The notes beneath the pieces are model-generated. The model was not told where the DNA came from. It searched no databases and was given only the letters and a program-made list of their open reading frames with translations. Shown piece by piece: positions 1 to 4,780 of a DNA stretch of 11,370 nt (its first letter is position 1; every line of letters begins with the position of its first letter). This stretch comes from JBBDIO01 sp040880365 (GTDB lineage Bacteria > Chloroflexota > Anaerolineae > Caldilineales > Caldilineaceae). A program made the translations under genes and the position numbers. Where the stretch lies: assembly GCA_040880365.1 (NCBI GenBank), contig JBBDIO010000281.1, forward strand, positions 1 to 11,370. Direction: 5' to 3'.

Positions 1-2
1 GG

Positions 3-842
3 GTAATCTGGTTCGTCAGCGCATTTCGTATAGAGGCCGTGCCATCGTTCAATATCTACGTGCAGGACAATGTGTGGTTTGACTTTGGGGAAGGAAAAGG
101 CGGGAATGTTCTGGATTTTATGATGCACTATGATCGTACCGATTCTATTCGGGAAGCGTTGCGGCGACTAGAGAGCCTTGCACCTGCGGGAAGTTTGGAA
201 TTTGCGGCGGCAGCCAAGGCAACATCAATGCAGTCCCCCAAGAAGGCAACCAAACAGGAGAGCGACCCGGCCATTGAGCTAAAAAAGGTCAAACCTTTAG
301 AAAACCGTGCCCTCACCTCCTATCTCAAAAAGCGTGGGGTGTCAGTGGAAACGGCGCAGCTTTATGTGCAGGAAATCTATTACCGTTACGGTGAGAAGGA
401 CTATTTTGCCCTCGCCTTTCCGAATCAGAGCGGTGGCTACGAATTGCGGAATCCGTACTTCAAGGGCACGTATGGCACGAAGGACATCACCTTGCTGCAT
501 CATGCATCCGGCAACAGGGCGGAGGTAGTCACAGTTTTTGAGGGCTTTATCGACTATTTGAGCGCTCTCACCCATTATGGTAGGCAAGAAGCCACTACAC
601 CAGTCATCGTGCTTAATTCGGTAGCAATGCGTGACAGGGCAATTGAAACGATTCGTGCCCTGGCCGCCCGTACACTGCATCTCTACCTTGACCGGGATGC
701 AAGCGGGCAGGCAATGGCAGCGTATTTTCGGGATCACCTCCCCAGCCTGGATATTGTTGATCATTCAGGGCTATATGCAGGGCATAAGGATGTGAGTGAA
801 TGGCTAGAAGCAGCAAGTAGACAGCGGAATAGTAGGGGGTGA
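3..842 (+). CDS. CHC2/Toprim DNA primase-like protein of a mobile element, 5' end outside window
   Basis: The reading frame is open to the left edge, so the gene starts upstream; 279 residues are visible. The first residues (VSAFRIEAVPSF, then WFDFGEGKGGNVLDF) match the block that follows the zinc ligands in CHC2 primase domains (SPFR.E..PSF, W.DFG.G.GG..DF). The zinc cysteines would lie before the window. A Lys/Ala-rich linker leads to a C-terminal Toprim fold. It shows the acidic VFEGFIDYLS motif (E180 of the visible chain), the DxD motif LYLDRDASG (D230, D232) and a closing KDVSEWL near 262. These are the metal-binding residues of Toprim enzymes. By family, such short primases make primers for plasmid or conjugative-element replication and are common on Bacteroidota-type elements. 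GC is lower than in the ABC operon on the right. No helicase domain is seen. The family call is strong; the specific role is inferred. Confidence 0.85.
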   Translation, partial: VIWFVSAFRIEAVPSFNIYVQDNVWFDFGEGKGGNVLDFMMHYDRTDSIREALRRLESLAPAGSLEFAAAAKATSMQSPKKATKQESDPAIELKKVKPLENRALTSYLKKRGVSVETAQLYVQEIYYRYGEKDYFALAFPNQSGGYELRNPYFKGTYGTKDITLLHHASGNRAEVVTVFEGFIDYLSALTHYGRQEATTPVIVLNSVAMRDRAIETIRALAARTLHLYLDRDASGQAMAAYFRDHLPSLDIVDHSGLYAGHKDVSEWLEAASRQRNSRG

Positions 843-960
843 AACCAAGGAATGATCTATGTTCTTGCTCAGTGGTAGCGTCACAGACCTCTATGTTGCA
901 AGGAATCTGTATGGTTGAACAGAAGCGCAAAAATCTGGTTAAGCAGTTTACCAGCCTACC

Positions 961-1046
961 AGATCCACAGTGCTACTTATCCACTAATCATCAGGAAAAT
1001 GTAAAAATGTATCGCAGACAAAGAGTACGGACAGTACAATGGATAA
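961..1046. other. Cluster of DnaA-box-like 9-mers, possible origin element
   Basis: Compared with the consensus TTATCCACA, bases 961-969 (AGATCCACA) match 7 of 9 and bases 977-985 (TTATCCACT) match 8 of 9. Bases 1038-1046 read on the minus strand (TTATCCATT) match 7 of 9. I estimate about two such 7-of-9 matches by chance in the whole 715-base gap, so three within 86 bases is only mildly suggestive. The closeness to primase and partition genes is the main reason to list it. Confidence 0.25.
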
Positions 1047-1158
1047 ATGTGCGCCAAATCAATCAGCGGCACAGCCTTCCATAATCCTGCGTGTTCAGAA
1101 AGCAGTGGTGACAAGTAATCAGGCGGTTGGATGCACAGGAATACAGCAACATGCGAAC

Positions 1159-1195
1159 GCAGGGTTTTGGGTAGGTGCCTTGCTGCAAACCCTGC
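1159..1195. repeat. Perfect 9-bp inverted repeat (hairpin)
   Basis: GCAGGGTTT (1159-1167) and AAACCCTGC (1187-1195) are exact reverse complements separated by 19 bases. The loop itself contains AGGTGCCT, which can form a small inner stem. There is no T-tract beyond either arm, so a simple terminator is unlikely. It may be a protein-binding palindrome or an RNA hairpin in the gene-free region. Confidence 0.5.
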
Positions 1196-1521
1196 ACACT
1201 GTATATGCCGGAGAATGTCTTCCAGTCAAAGCAGTTGAGCAGCTTGCTGTCTAGACCTTGATTCTGGTTTAGCATTTTGCTGAAGGGGTGCTAATTTGCA
1301 AATCCGATAAGTAGGTAAATCGGAAAGCCAAGGATATGAGATGTTGGCTCCACAGCTTATTTGAATCCAGGCAATACATCTCGTACACCCAGGCATCTTG
1401 CTGCGACGCCGTTTGGATGACAGCACATCATGCCATGAAATCAGAATGCTGCCTATATGAGGAGCAGCTATCCTGTTAACACTTTTTTATGCTATTCCGT
1501 CTATCCATCAACTCAGCAACT

Positions 1522-1543
1522 AGGCAGACCATGTCATCTGCCT
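1522..1543. promoter_or_regulatory. Inverted repeat just upstream of parA, candidate partition operator
   Basis: AGGCAGA (1522-1528) and TCTGCCT (1537-1543) are perfect inverted arms around an 8-base spacer and end 14 bases before the parA start. CTCAG at 1512-1516 and CTGAG at 1542-1546 give an overlapping second dyad. In parFG-type cassettes the small ribbon-helix-helix partner represses its own operon from a site in this position, so an operator or centromere-like site is plausible. The sequence shows the repeat; the function is inferred. Confidence 0.4.
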
Positions 1544-1557
1544 GAGCAGGATAGGCC

Positions 1558-2220
1558 ATGATTGTATCGTTCTTGAATCAAAAAGGTGGGGTTGGCAAAA
1601 CCACCCTTGCTGTGCATGTGGCAACTAGCCTTGCACTGCGTGGGCACAAAGTGCTGCTGGTGGATGCTGATCCTCAAGGAAGTGCGCTGGATTGGTCAGC
1701 AAGTAGGGCAGGGGATGCGAAGGTGCCAGTTATCGGTCTGCCAACACGCAACCTGCATAAAGAAGTTCAGGCGCACCGGGAGAATTACGACATGATCGTT
1801 ATCGACGGCCCTCCACGCGTAAATGAACTGATGCGAGCCTGCATCATGGCTTCCGATATTGTATTGATCCCGGTACAGCCTTCACCACTTGATATTTGGG
1901 CGGCGAGAGAGATTATAGACTTGTTACAGGAGGCCAGCGTGTTCAAAGAAACGTTGAAGAGTGCCTTCGTCATTAATCGTAGGATTGTGAATACCGCTAT
2001 CGGGCAGGGTGCCAAGGAGGCGTTGGCGCATTTTGAATTGCCGGTATTCAACAGCACCATTTGCCAACGTGTCACCTTTGCCGAAACTGCAAACCAAGGG
2101 GGAACGGTTGTCGAGCTGGAACCAAAAGGGCTGGCAGCCAGGGAAATCAATCGGTTAACAGAAGAATTTCTGAAATTTGCCACTACCACGCAGCCTATTA
2201 CTGAGGAGGAAGCCGCATGA
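1558..2220 (+). CDS. parA: ParA family partition ATPase (ParF-like, type Ib)
   Basis: This 220-residue Walker-type ATPase is predicted to position and segregate a plasmid or integrative element by cycling on the nucleoid. The deviant Walker A KGGVGKTT (K9 to T16) carries the signature lysine K9 and the catalytic K14. The A' motif VDADPQGSALDW has D36 and D38, and Walker B MIVIDGPP has D83. The protein begins directly at the Walker A strand with no N-terminal helix-turn-helix, and its length fits ParF-like type Ib ParAs (about 200-220 residues) rather than the larger type Ia. The ATG has an AGGA ribosome site at 1548-1551, six bases away. Its stop overlaps the next start (ATGA, 2217-2220), so the two genes are translationally coupled. 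An inverted repeat lies just upstream. Orphan ParAs act on other cargo, but the ribbon-helix-helix partner supports DNA partition. Confidence 0.93.
   Translation: MIVSFLNQKGGVGKTTLAVHVATSLALRGHKVLLVDADPQGSALDWSASRAGDAKVPVIGLPTRNLHKEVQAHRENYDMIVIDGPPRVNELMRACIMASDIVLIPVQPSPLDIWAAREIIDLLQEASVFKETLKSAFVINRRIVNTAIGQGAKEALAHFELPVFNSTICQRVTFAETANQGGTVVELEPKGLAAREINRLTEEFLKFATTTQPITEEEAA
2203..2220 (+). promoter_or_regulatory. Ribosome site and ATGA start-stop overlap that set the start of the parA partner
   Basis: GAGGAGG at 2203-2209 sits seven bases before the ATG at 2217. The ATG shares its bases with the parA stop (ATGA, 2217-2220). This strong site argues that the small downstream gene starts at 2217 and not at the in-frame ATG at 2177 inside parA. 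Confidence 0.75.
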
Positions 2221-2476
2221 CCAAGAAAATTACCATCGGCGCAAGCCAACCGCGGGTAAGGATAAACCCGCCCCGTCCGTTGATGAATGGGTACAAAACC
2301 GCGCCACAGAAGGTGTCAAACGGGTGACTATCGATATACCCAAAAGTCTTCATACTCAAATCCGCATTGGCTGTCTGGTGCGCGGCACGAATATGGCCGA
2401 TGAACTCCGTTCTATTCTTGTAGAACATTACAAGAACTCACCGCTTCCCCAGCAAGTAATCTCAAATCACCAATAG
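2217..2476 (+). CDS. ParG-like ribbon-helix-helix partition partner, apparent one-base frameshift near 2243
   Basis: Translation from ATG 2217 gives MTKKITIGA and then leaves the conserved frame, ending at the TGA at 2325 after 36 residues. The frame one base back carries KPTAGKDKPAPSVDEW and then a clear ribbon-helix-helix: strand KRVTIDIP, helix LHTQIRIGCLVRG, and TNMADELRSILVEHY. Adding one A in the AA at 2243-2244 joins the two into a continuous 86-residue protein. The basic, disordered N-terminus plus C-terminal ribbon-helix-helix is the layout of ParG-type partners, which bind the operator or centromere and stimulate ParA ATP hydrolysis. As the sequence stands, the domain could only be made by a -1 ribosomal slip or from ATG 2177 inside parA, giving 99 residues with an unrelated N-terminus. 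No classic slippery heptamer is seen. A sequencing error or a real mutation is equally possible. Confidence 0.75.
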
Positions 2477-2542
2477 GGCATTGGGTAGGTTGGCCTAACC
2501 GTATTTTGCTCATAGATCTAAACGCACTATAATTGAGCGAAG

Positions 2543-2560
2543 GACTTTGATCGCAAAGTC
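2543..2560. repeat. Perfect 7-bp hairpin beyond the partition operon
   Basis: GACTTTG (2543-2549) and CAAAGTC (2554-2560) are exact inverted arms around ATCG. No T-tract follows on the + strand, so it is a weak terminator at best. Its place between the partition operon and the tRNA fragment also suits a recombinase or accessory-factor site. Confidence 0.4.
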
Positions 2561-2597
2561 ATCTCTGGGCGTATAAGATTTGTTGCCGTGCTTGGCT

Positions 2598-2611
2598 AAA
2601 TTCTGGAATTT
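2598..2611. repeat. Short palindrome AAATTC-TG-GAATTT next to the tRNA fragment
   Basis: Six-base perfect arms with a two-base centre lie about 28 bases before the tRNA-derived sequence. AT-rich palindromes beside attachment sites can be integrase or excisionase binding sites, but this role is not shown by the sequence alone. Confidence 0.3.
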
Positions 2612-2638
2612 GGTGATTTTGGGCGCGAAGTCATTCCC

Positions 2639-2687
2639 AGGGCTTCATAATCCCTAGGTCGGTGGTTCAAGTCCACCCGTCGCCACC
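2639..2687 (+). tRNA. 3' half of a tRNA with CAT anticodon (tRNA-Met type), attachment-site copy rather than a full gene
   Basis: Reading along the + strand: anticodon arm AGGGC-TTCATAA-TCCCT (2639-2655, four of five pairs, anticodon CAT at 2646-2648), variable loop AGGTC, T-arm GGTGG-TTCAAGT-CCACC (2661-2677, perfect), acceptor strand CGTCGCC (2678-2684), discriminator A, then CC. The matching 5' acceptor strand GGCGACG and any D-arm are absent: only about 10 bases separate the nearest GGCG from the anticodon arm. The antisense frame reads RRVDLNHRPRDYEAL, a well-known artefact of translating tRNA genes backwards. A lone 3' half at a composition change is what integration into a tRNA gene leaves at the distal end, so this is probably attR. 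The intact gene would lie left of the window. CAT could also be an Ile2 or initiator tRNA; elongator Met is the likeliest. Confidence 0.8.
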
Positions 2688-2718
2688 TGGATATACAACT
2701 GATTAGAGATATGCGCCG

Positions 2719-2754
2719 ATTCGCCTCACCAATTTGGGAGGCGAATTTTGTTTT
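2719..2754 (+). terminator. Intrinsic terminator after the tRNA fragment
   Basis: ATTCGCCTC (2719-2727) and GAGGCGAAT (2738-2746) form a perfect 9-bp stem around a 10-base loop, followed by TTTGTTTT (2747-2754). It sits 30 bases past the tRNA 3' end. It is best read as the original terminator of the tRNA gene, left on the chromosomal side of the insertion. Confidence 0.8.
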
Positions 2755-2822
2755 GTGGTAAAGGTGTGGGTTAGAGTGGGCAGGGCGCAACCGTTGTGGG
2801 GTGGCAGGGTTCGGGCTGTCAT

Positions 2823-2860
2823 GCGGTGTTTACGCTTCGCTTCACTGCGAACTAAACCGC
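2823..2860. repeat. Bulged inverted repeat before the small-protein gene
   Basis: GCGGTGTTTA (2823-2832) and TAAACCGC (2853-2860) pair with one bulged base. Inside, CGC and GCG can add a further stem. A TACAAT at 2865-2870 follows immediately and could be a -10 box for the downstream gene pair, though no good -35 is visible. The repeat may be an operator or a REP-like remnant. Confidence 0.3.
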
Positions 2861-2939
2861 GTGATACAATGATGACTATAAAGTGAGTCCATACAGCCCC
2901 GCACCGCCAATTGGATTACTTGTGAATGGAGATGGACCT

Positions 2940-3314
2940 ATGCCGGCAGTCACTGTCAGCGGTAAATTACACAAAGGCAGAGTAGAACTCAATACGCCGA
3001 TTGACCTGCCCGACGGCAGCGAGGTCTATGTGGTGGCGCAGGTAGGCATCGAGAAGCAGGCTGCACACCGCAAGGCCAACGGCTGGCTTGTAGACCATGT
3101 GGGCAATCTTGTCATGGCGGGTGACGGCGCCCTTGTCCAAAGTGGGGACCGGTGGGTATGGAGATTCCACGCCTATCTCACATCAGCGTCGCAGCCGCCG
3201 CGTGGGCCGGTGGGGGAAGTGGATGTGGATGCGACGACGGGCGACGTCTTGAACGCACCTCAAACCATTGAAATGATGTATGCACGTGGCGACCGGCTTA
3301 TTGGTGCAGCATAG
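2940..3314 (+). CDS. Uncharacterised 124-residue protein with a DUF104-like N-terminal strand pair
   Basis: I do not recognise this protein as a named family. The N-terminus (VSGKLHKGRVELNTPIDLPDGSEVYVV) resembles the small beta-rich AbrB/DUF104-type segments of some antitoxin-like proteins. The C-terminal part (about residues 45-110) reads like a PepSY-like or small beta domain: a W-V-W strand, then GEVDVDATTGDVL, a typical closing strand-turn. There is no signal peptide or membrane segment. I chose ATG 2940, preceded by GGAG at 2928-2931, because the earlier in-frame GTG at 2883 adds a Pro-rich stretch unlike the rest. Its 3' end overlaps the start of the C39-like peptidase gene, so the two are probably co-expressed and may work together. 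Candidate roles are inhibitor, substrate or regulator of that peptidase; none is shown. Confidence 0.65.
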   Translation: MPAVTVSGKLHKGRVELNTPIDLPDGSEVYVVAQVGIEKQAAHRKANGWLVDHVGNLVMAGDGALVQSGDRWVWRFHAYLTSASQPPRGPVGEVDVDATTGDVLNAPQTIEMMYARGDRLIGAA

Positions 3315-3756
3315 CCAGCAGATTGAGTTCGGGTATTGTTTGCCTGCATGTGCCCAGATGGCATTGAGCTATCTGGGCATTTCGCGTTCACAACAGGAAA
3401 TTGGACGCACATTGACGGTACGCAAGGGCATTGGTGTTCCGGCCTCCCAGGTCGTCAGCCTACAAACGCGGGAAATCGCAACCCAATACTATATAGAGGG
3501 CACTCTCACCAATGTGCGGAACTGGCTGGAGAAGCAAGTCCCCGTCATTGCGTTTATCCAGGCTGGCGAATTGCCGCACTGGACAGGAAATCGCTTTCAA
3601 CATGCCGTGCTCGTGTCCGGCATGGACGACTCGACGGTTTGGCTTCATGATCCTGCGCTCGCAGATGGACCTACGGGCGTGCCATTGGCCGACTTCTTAC
3701 TGGCATGGGATGAGATCGACCATCGTTTTGCCGTTATTTTCCTGCGCATAGAGTAG
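3280..3756 (+). CDS. C39-like (papain-fold) cysteine peptidase, cytoplasmic
   Basis: This 158-residue protein carries the C39 catalytic layout: oxyanion Gln and nucleophile in Q14-x5-C20 (QIEFGYCLPACAQMALSYLG), histidine H108 in FQHAVLVSGMDD, and aspartate D124 in WLHDPA. The middle (VPASQVVSLQTREIATQYY and VPVIAFI) matches the usual strand and helix pattern of Peptidase C39-like domains. There is no ABC transporter domain, no signal peptide and no membrane helix, so it is a free-standing intracellular protein and not a bacteriocin exporter. The ATG at 3280 overlaps the previous gene by 35 bases and lacks a good ribosome site. TTG 3301 or GTG 3304 would keep the whole catalytic core and are possible starts. 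Substrate unknown. The tight linkage to the 124-residue protein suggests a two-gene module. Confidence 0.75.
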   Translation: MHVATGLLVQHSQQIEFGYCLPACAQMALSYLGISRSQQEIGRTLTVRKGIGVPASQVVSLQTREIATQYYIEGTLTNVRNWLEKQVPVIAFIQAGELPHWTGNRFQHAVLVSGMDDSTVWLHDPALADGPTGVPLADFLLAWDEIDHRFAVIFLRIE

Positions 3757-3772
3757 AAATGTGATGGGCAAA

Positions 3773-3812
3773 GGGTAAATACCCATAGCGGTTGCGTTGT
3801 GAAGCGTAACCG
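3773..3812. terminator. Two hairpins in the gap between convergent genes
   Basis: GGGTA-AA-TACCC (3773-3784) is a perfect palindrome. CGGTTGCGTT (3789-3798) and AGCGTAACCG (3803-3812) form a 10-bp stem, with two G-T pairs, closed by the GNRA tetraloop GTGA. They sit between the peptidase stop and the permease stop, where terminators for both strands are expected. Neither is followed by a strong T-tract, so termination is inferred mainly from position. Confidence 0.4.
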
Positions 3813-3832
3813 TGGCATGAGAAAAAGCTGCG

Positions 3833-4777
3833 CTATTGCAGACGAATACGCGGGTTGAGATAGGCGTAGAGCAGGTCGGCTACCAGGTTGGAGAGGGAAA
3901 AGGCGATGACGGTGATGAGCGTGATGGCCTGGAGCAGGGGCAGGTCGCGGCGGTCGATGGCGAAGATCAACAGGCGGCCCAGGCCGGGGTAGTTGAAGAC
4001 GTTTTCGATGACGATCAGGCCGCTGATGAGCCAACCGAAACTGATGGCGATGATGGTGATCGTAGGCATGAGCGCGTTGCGCAGCAGATGCTTGCCGATG
4101 ACCGTGCGCCGGCTCAGTCCCTTGAGCGCGGCGGTGCGCACGTAGCCCTGTTTCAACTCTTCGATGACACCGGCGCGCGTCAGGCGCACGATGTAGGCCA
4201 ACAGCACCAGGGTCGCGGTAATGGCCGGGAGCACCAGCATGGGCAGGGCTTCCCAGAAGCCGGCTTCGGGGCGAATGGACGAATTGGCGGGCAACAAGCC
4301 CCATTCGAAGGCGACAACCTGAATCAGGATCAGGCCGGTGACAAATTCCGGCAGTCCAACCACCGACAACGACAGGACGGTGATCGCGTTGTCTACGGGC
4401 TTGTCTTCGTTGAGTCCAGCCCAGACGCCCAGACCAATTGCCAAAGGCACGGCCAACAGAATCGACAGCCCCGCCAGCAACATGGAATTGCCGAAGCGTT
4501 CCATGACCAGCGGGCGGATAGCCTGGCTGCTGCTATAAGATTGGCCCCAGTCGCCGGTGAGGAAACTGCCGAGCCAGCTCAGATATTGGACGGGCAACGG
4601 TCGATCCAGGCCCAGCTCTGCACGCAGGGCGTTGAGCGCGGCTTCGCCTGCGTCGCGGCCCAGGATGATGCGCGCGACGTCGCCGGGTAGCCACTGGGTC
4701 ACGCCAAAAACAATGAGCGAGGTCAGAATGACGGTGAGGAAGAGAAATCCGAGTCGACGAAGCAGGTAGCGGAGCAT
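3833..4777 (-). CDS. Peptide/nickel-type ABC transporter permease, DppB-like
   Basis: This 314-residue inner-membrane protein forms one half of the translocation channel of a peptide/opine/nickel-family importer. It begins MLRYLLRRLGFLFLTVILTS, the standard first helix of DppB/OppB permeases, followed by the periplasmic segment with PGDVARIILG and LGLDRPLPVQYLSWL. About six hydrophobic helices are visible. The cytoplasmic EAA loop that docks the ATPase is YVRTAALKGLSRRTVIGKH (around residues 210-230). The length is normal for the family. It is the last gene of a minus-strand operon and starts three bases after the ATPase stop. This order is unusual, because DppB-type permeases normally precede DppC. 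Substrate cannot be read from the permease. Confidence 0.93.
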   Translation of the reverse strand: MLRYLLRRLGFLFLTVILTSLIVFGVTQWLPGDVARIILGRDAGEAALNALRAELGLDRPLPVQYLSWLGSFLTGDWGQSYSSSQAIRPLVMERFGNSMLLAGLSILLAVPLAIGLGVWAGLNEDKPVDNAITVLSLSVVGLPEFVTGLILIQVVAFEWGLLPANSSIRPEAGFWEALPMLVLPAITATLVLLAYIVRLTRAGVIEELKQGYVRTAALKGLSRRTVIGKHLLRNALMPTITIIAISFGWLISGLIVIENVFNYPGLGRLLIFAIDRRDLPLLQAITLITVIAFSLSNLVADLLYAYLNPRIRLQ

Positions 4778-4780
4778 GAT

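Larger units (their letters stand above)
843..1557. other. Gene-free 715-base region between primase and parA
   Basis: No reading frame here has both a plausible start with a ribosome site and a protein-like composition. The longest candidates are 66-81 codons and look random. The region does hold structure: three DnaA-box-like 9-mers within 86 bases (961-1046), a perfect 9-bp inverted repeat (1159-1195), a bulged repeat GAGATGT...ACATCTC (1338-1382) and a perfect 7-bp repeat next to parA (1522-1543). Its position between a primase and a partition operon fits a replication or transfer origin, but no iterons or nick site are recognised, so that role is only a guess. Confidence 0.5.

Noticed and set aside
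839..1084. 81-codon + strand frame starting at the primase stop (GTG overlap)
   Set aside because: Composition looks random, there is no spaced ribosome site and no recognisable domain; possible but not supported.
2177..2216. ATG 2177 as the true start of the ribbon-helix-helix gene
   Set aside because: It lies inside parA with no ribosome site, whereas ATG 2217 has GAGGAGG and gives MTKKITIG, which continues the protein after a one-base correction. Kept only as an alternative.
2596..2790. 64-codon minus-strand frame containing RRVDLNHRPRDYEAL
   Set aside because: This peptide is a known artefact of translating a tRNA gene in antisense; it supports the tRNA fragment instead of a protein.
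2883..2939. GTG 2883 as start of the 124-residue protein
   Set aside because: The added residues are Pro-rich and unlike the fold that follows; ATG 2940 has a nearby GGAG.
3836..4690. 284-codon + strand frame opposite the DppB-like permease
   Set aside because: It is very rich in Gln, Asp and Gly, and it lies wholly antisense to a clear membrane-protein gene in GC-rich DNA; a shadow frame.
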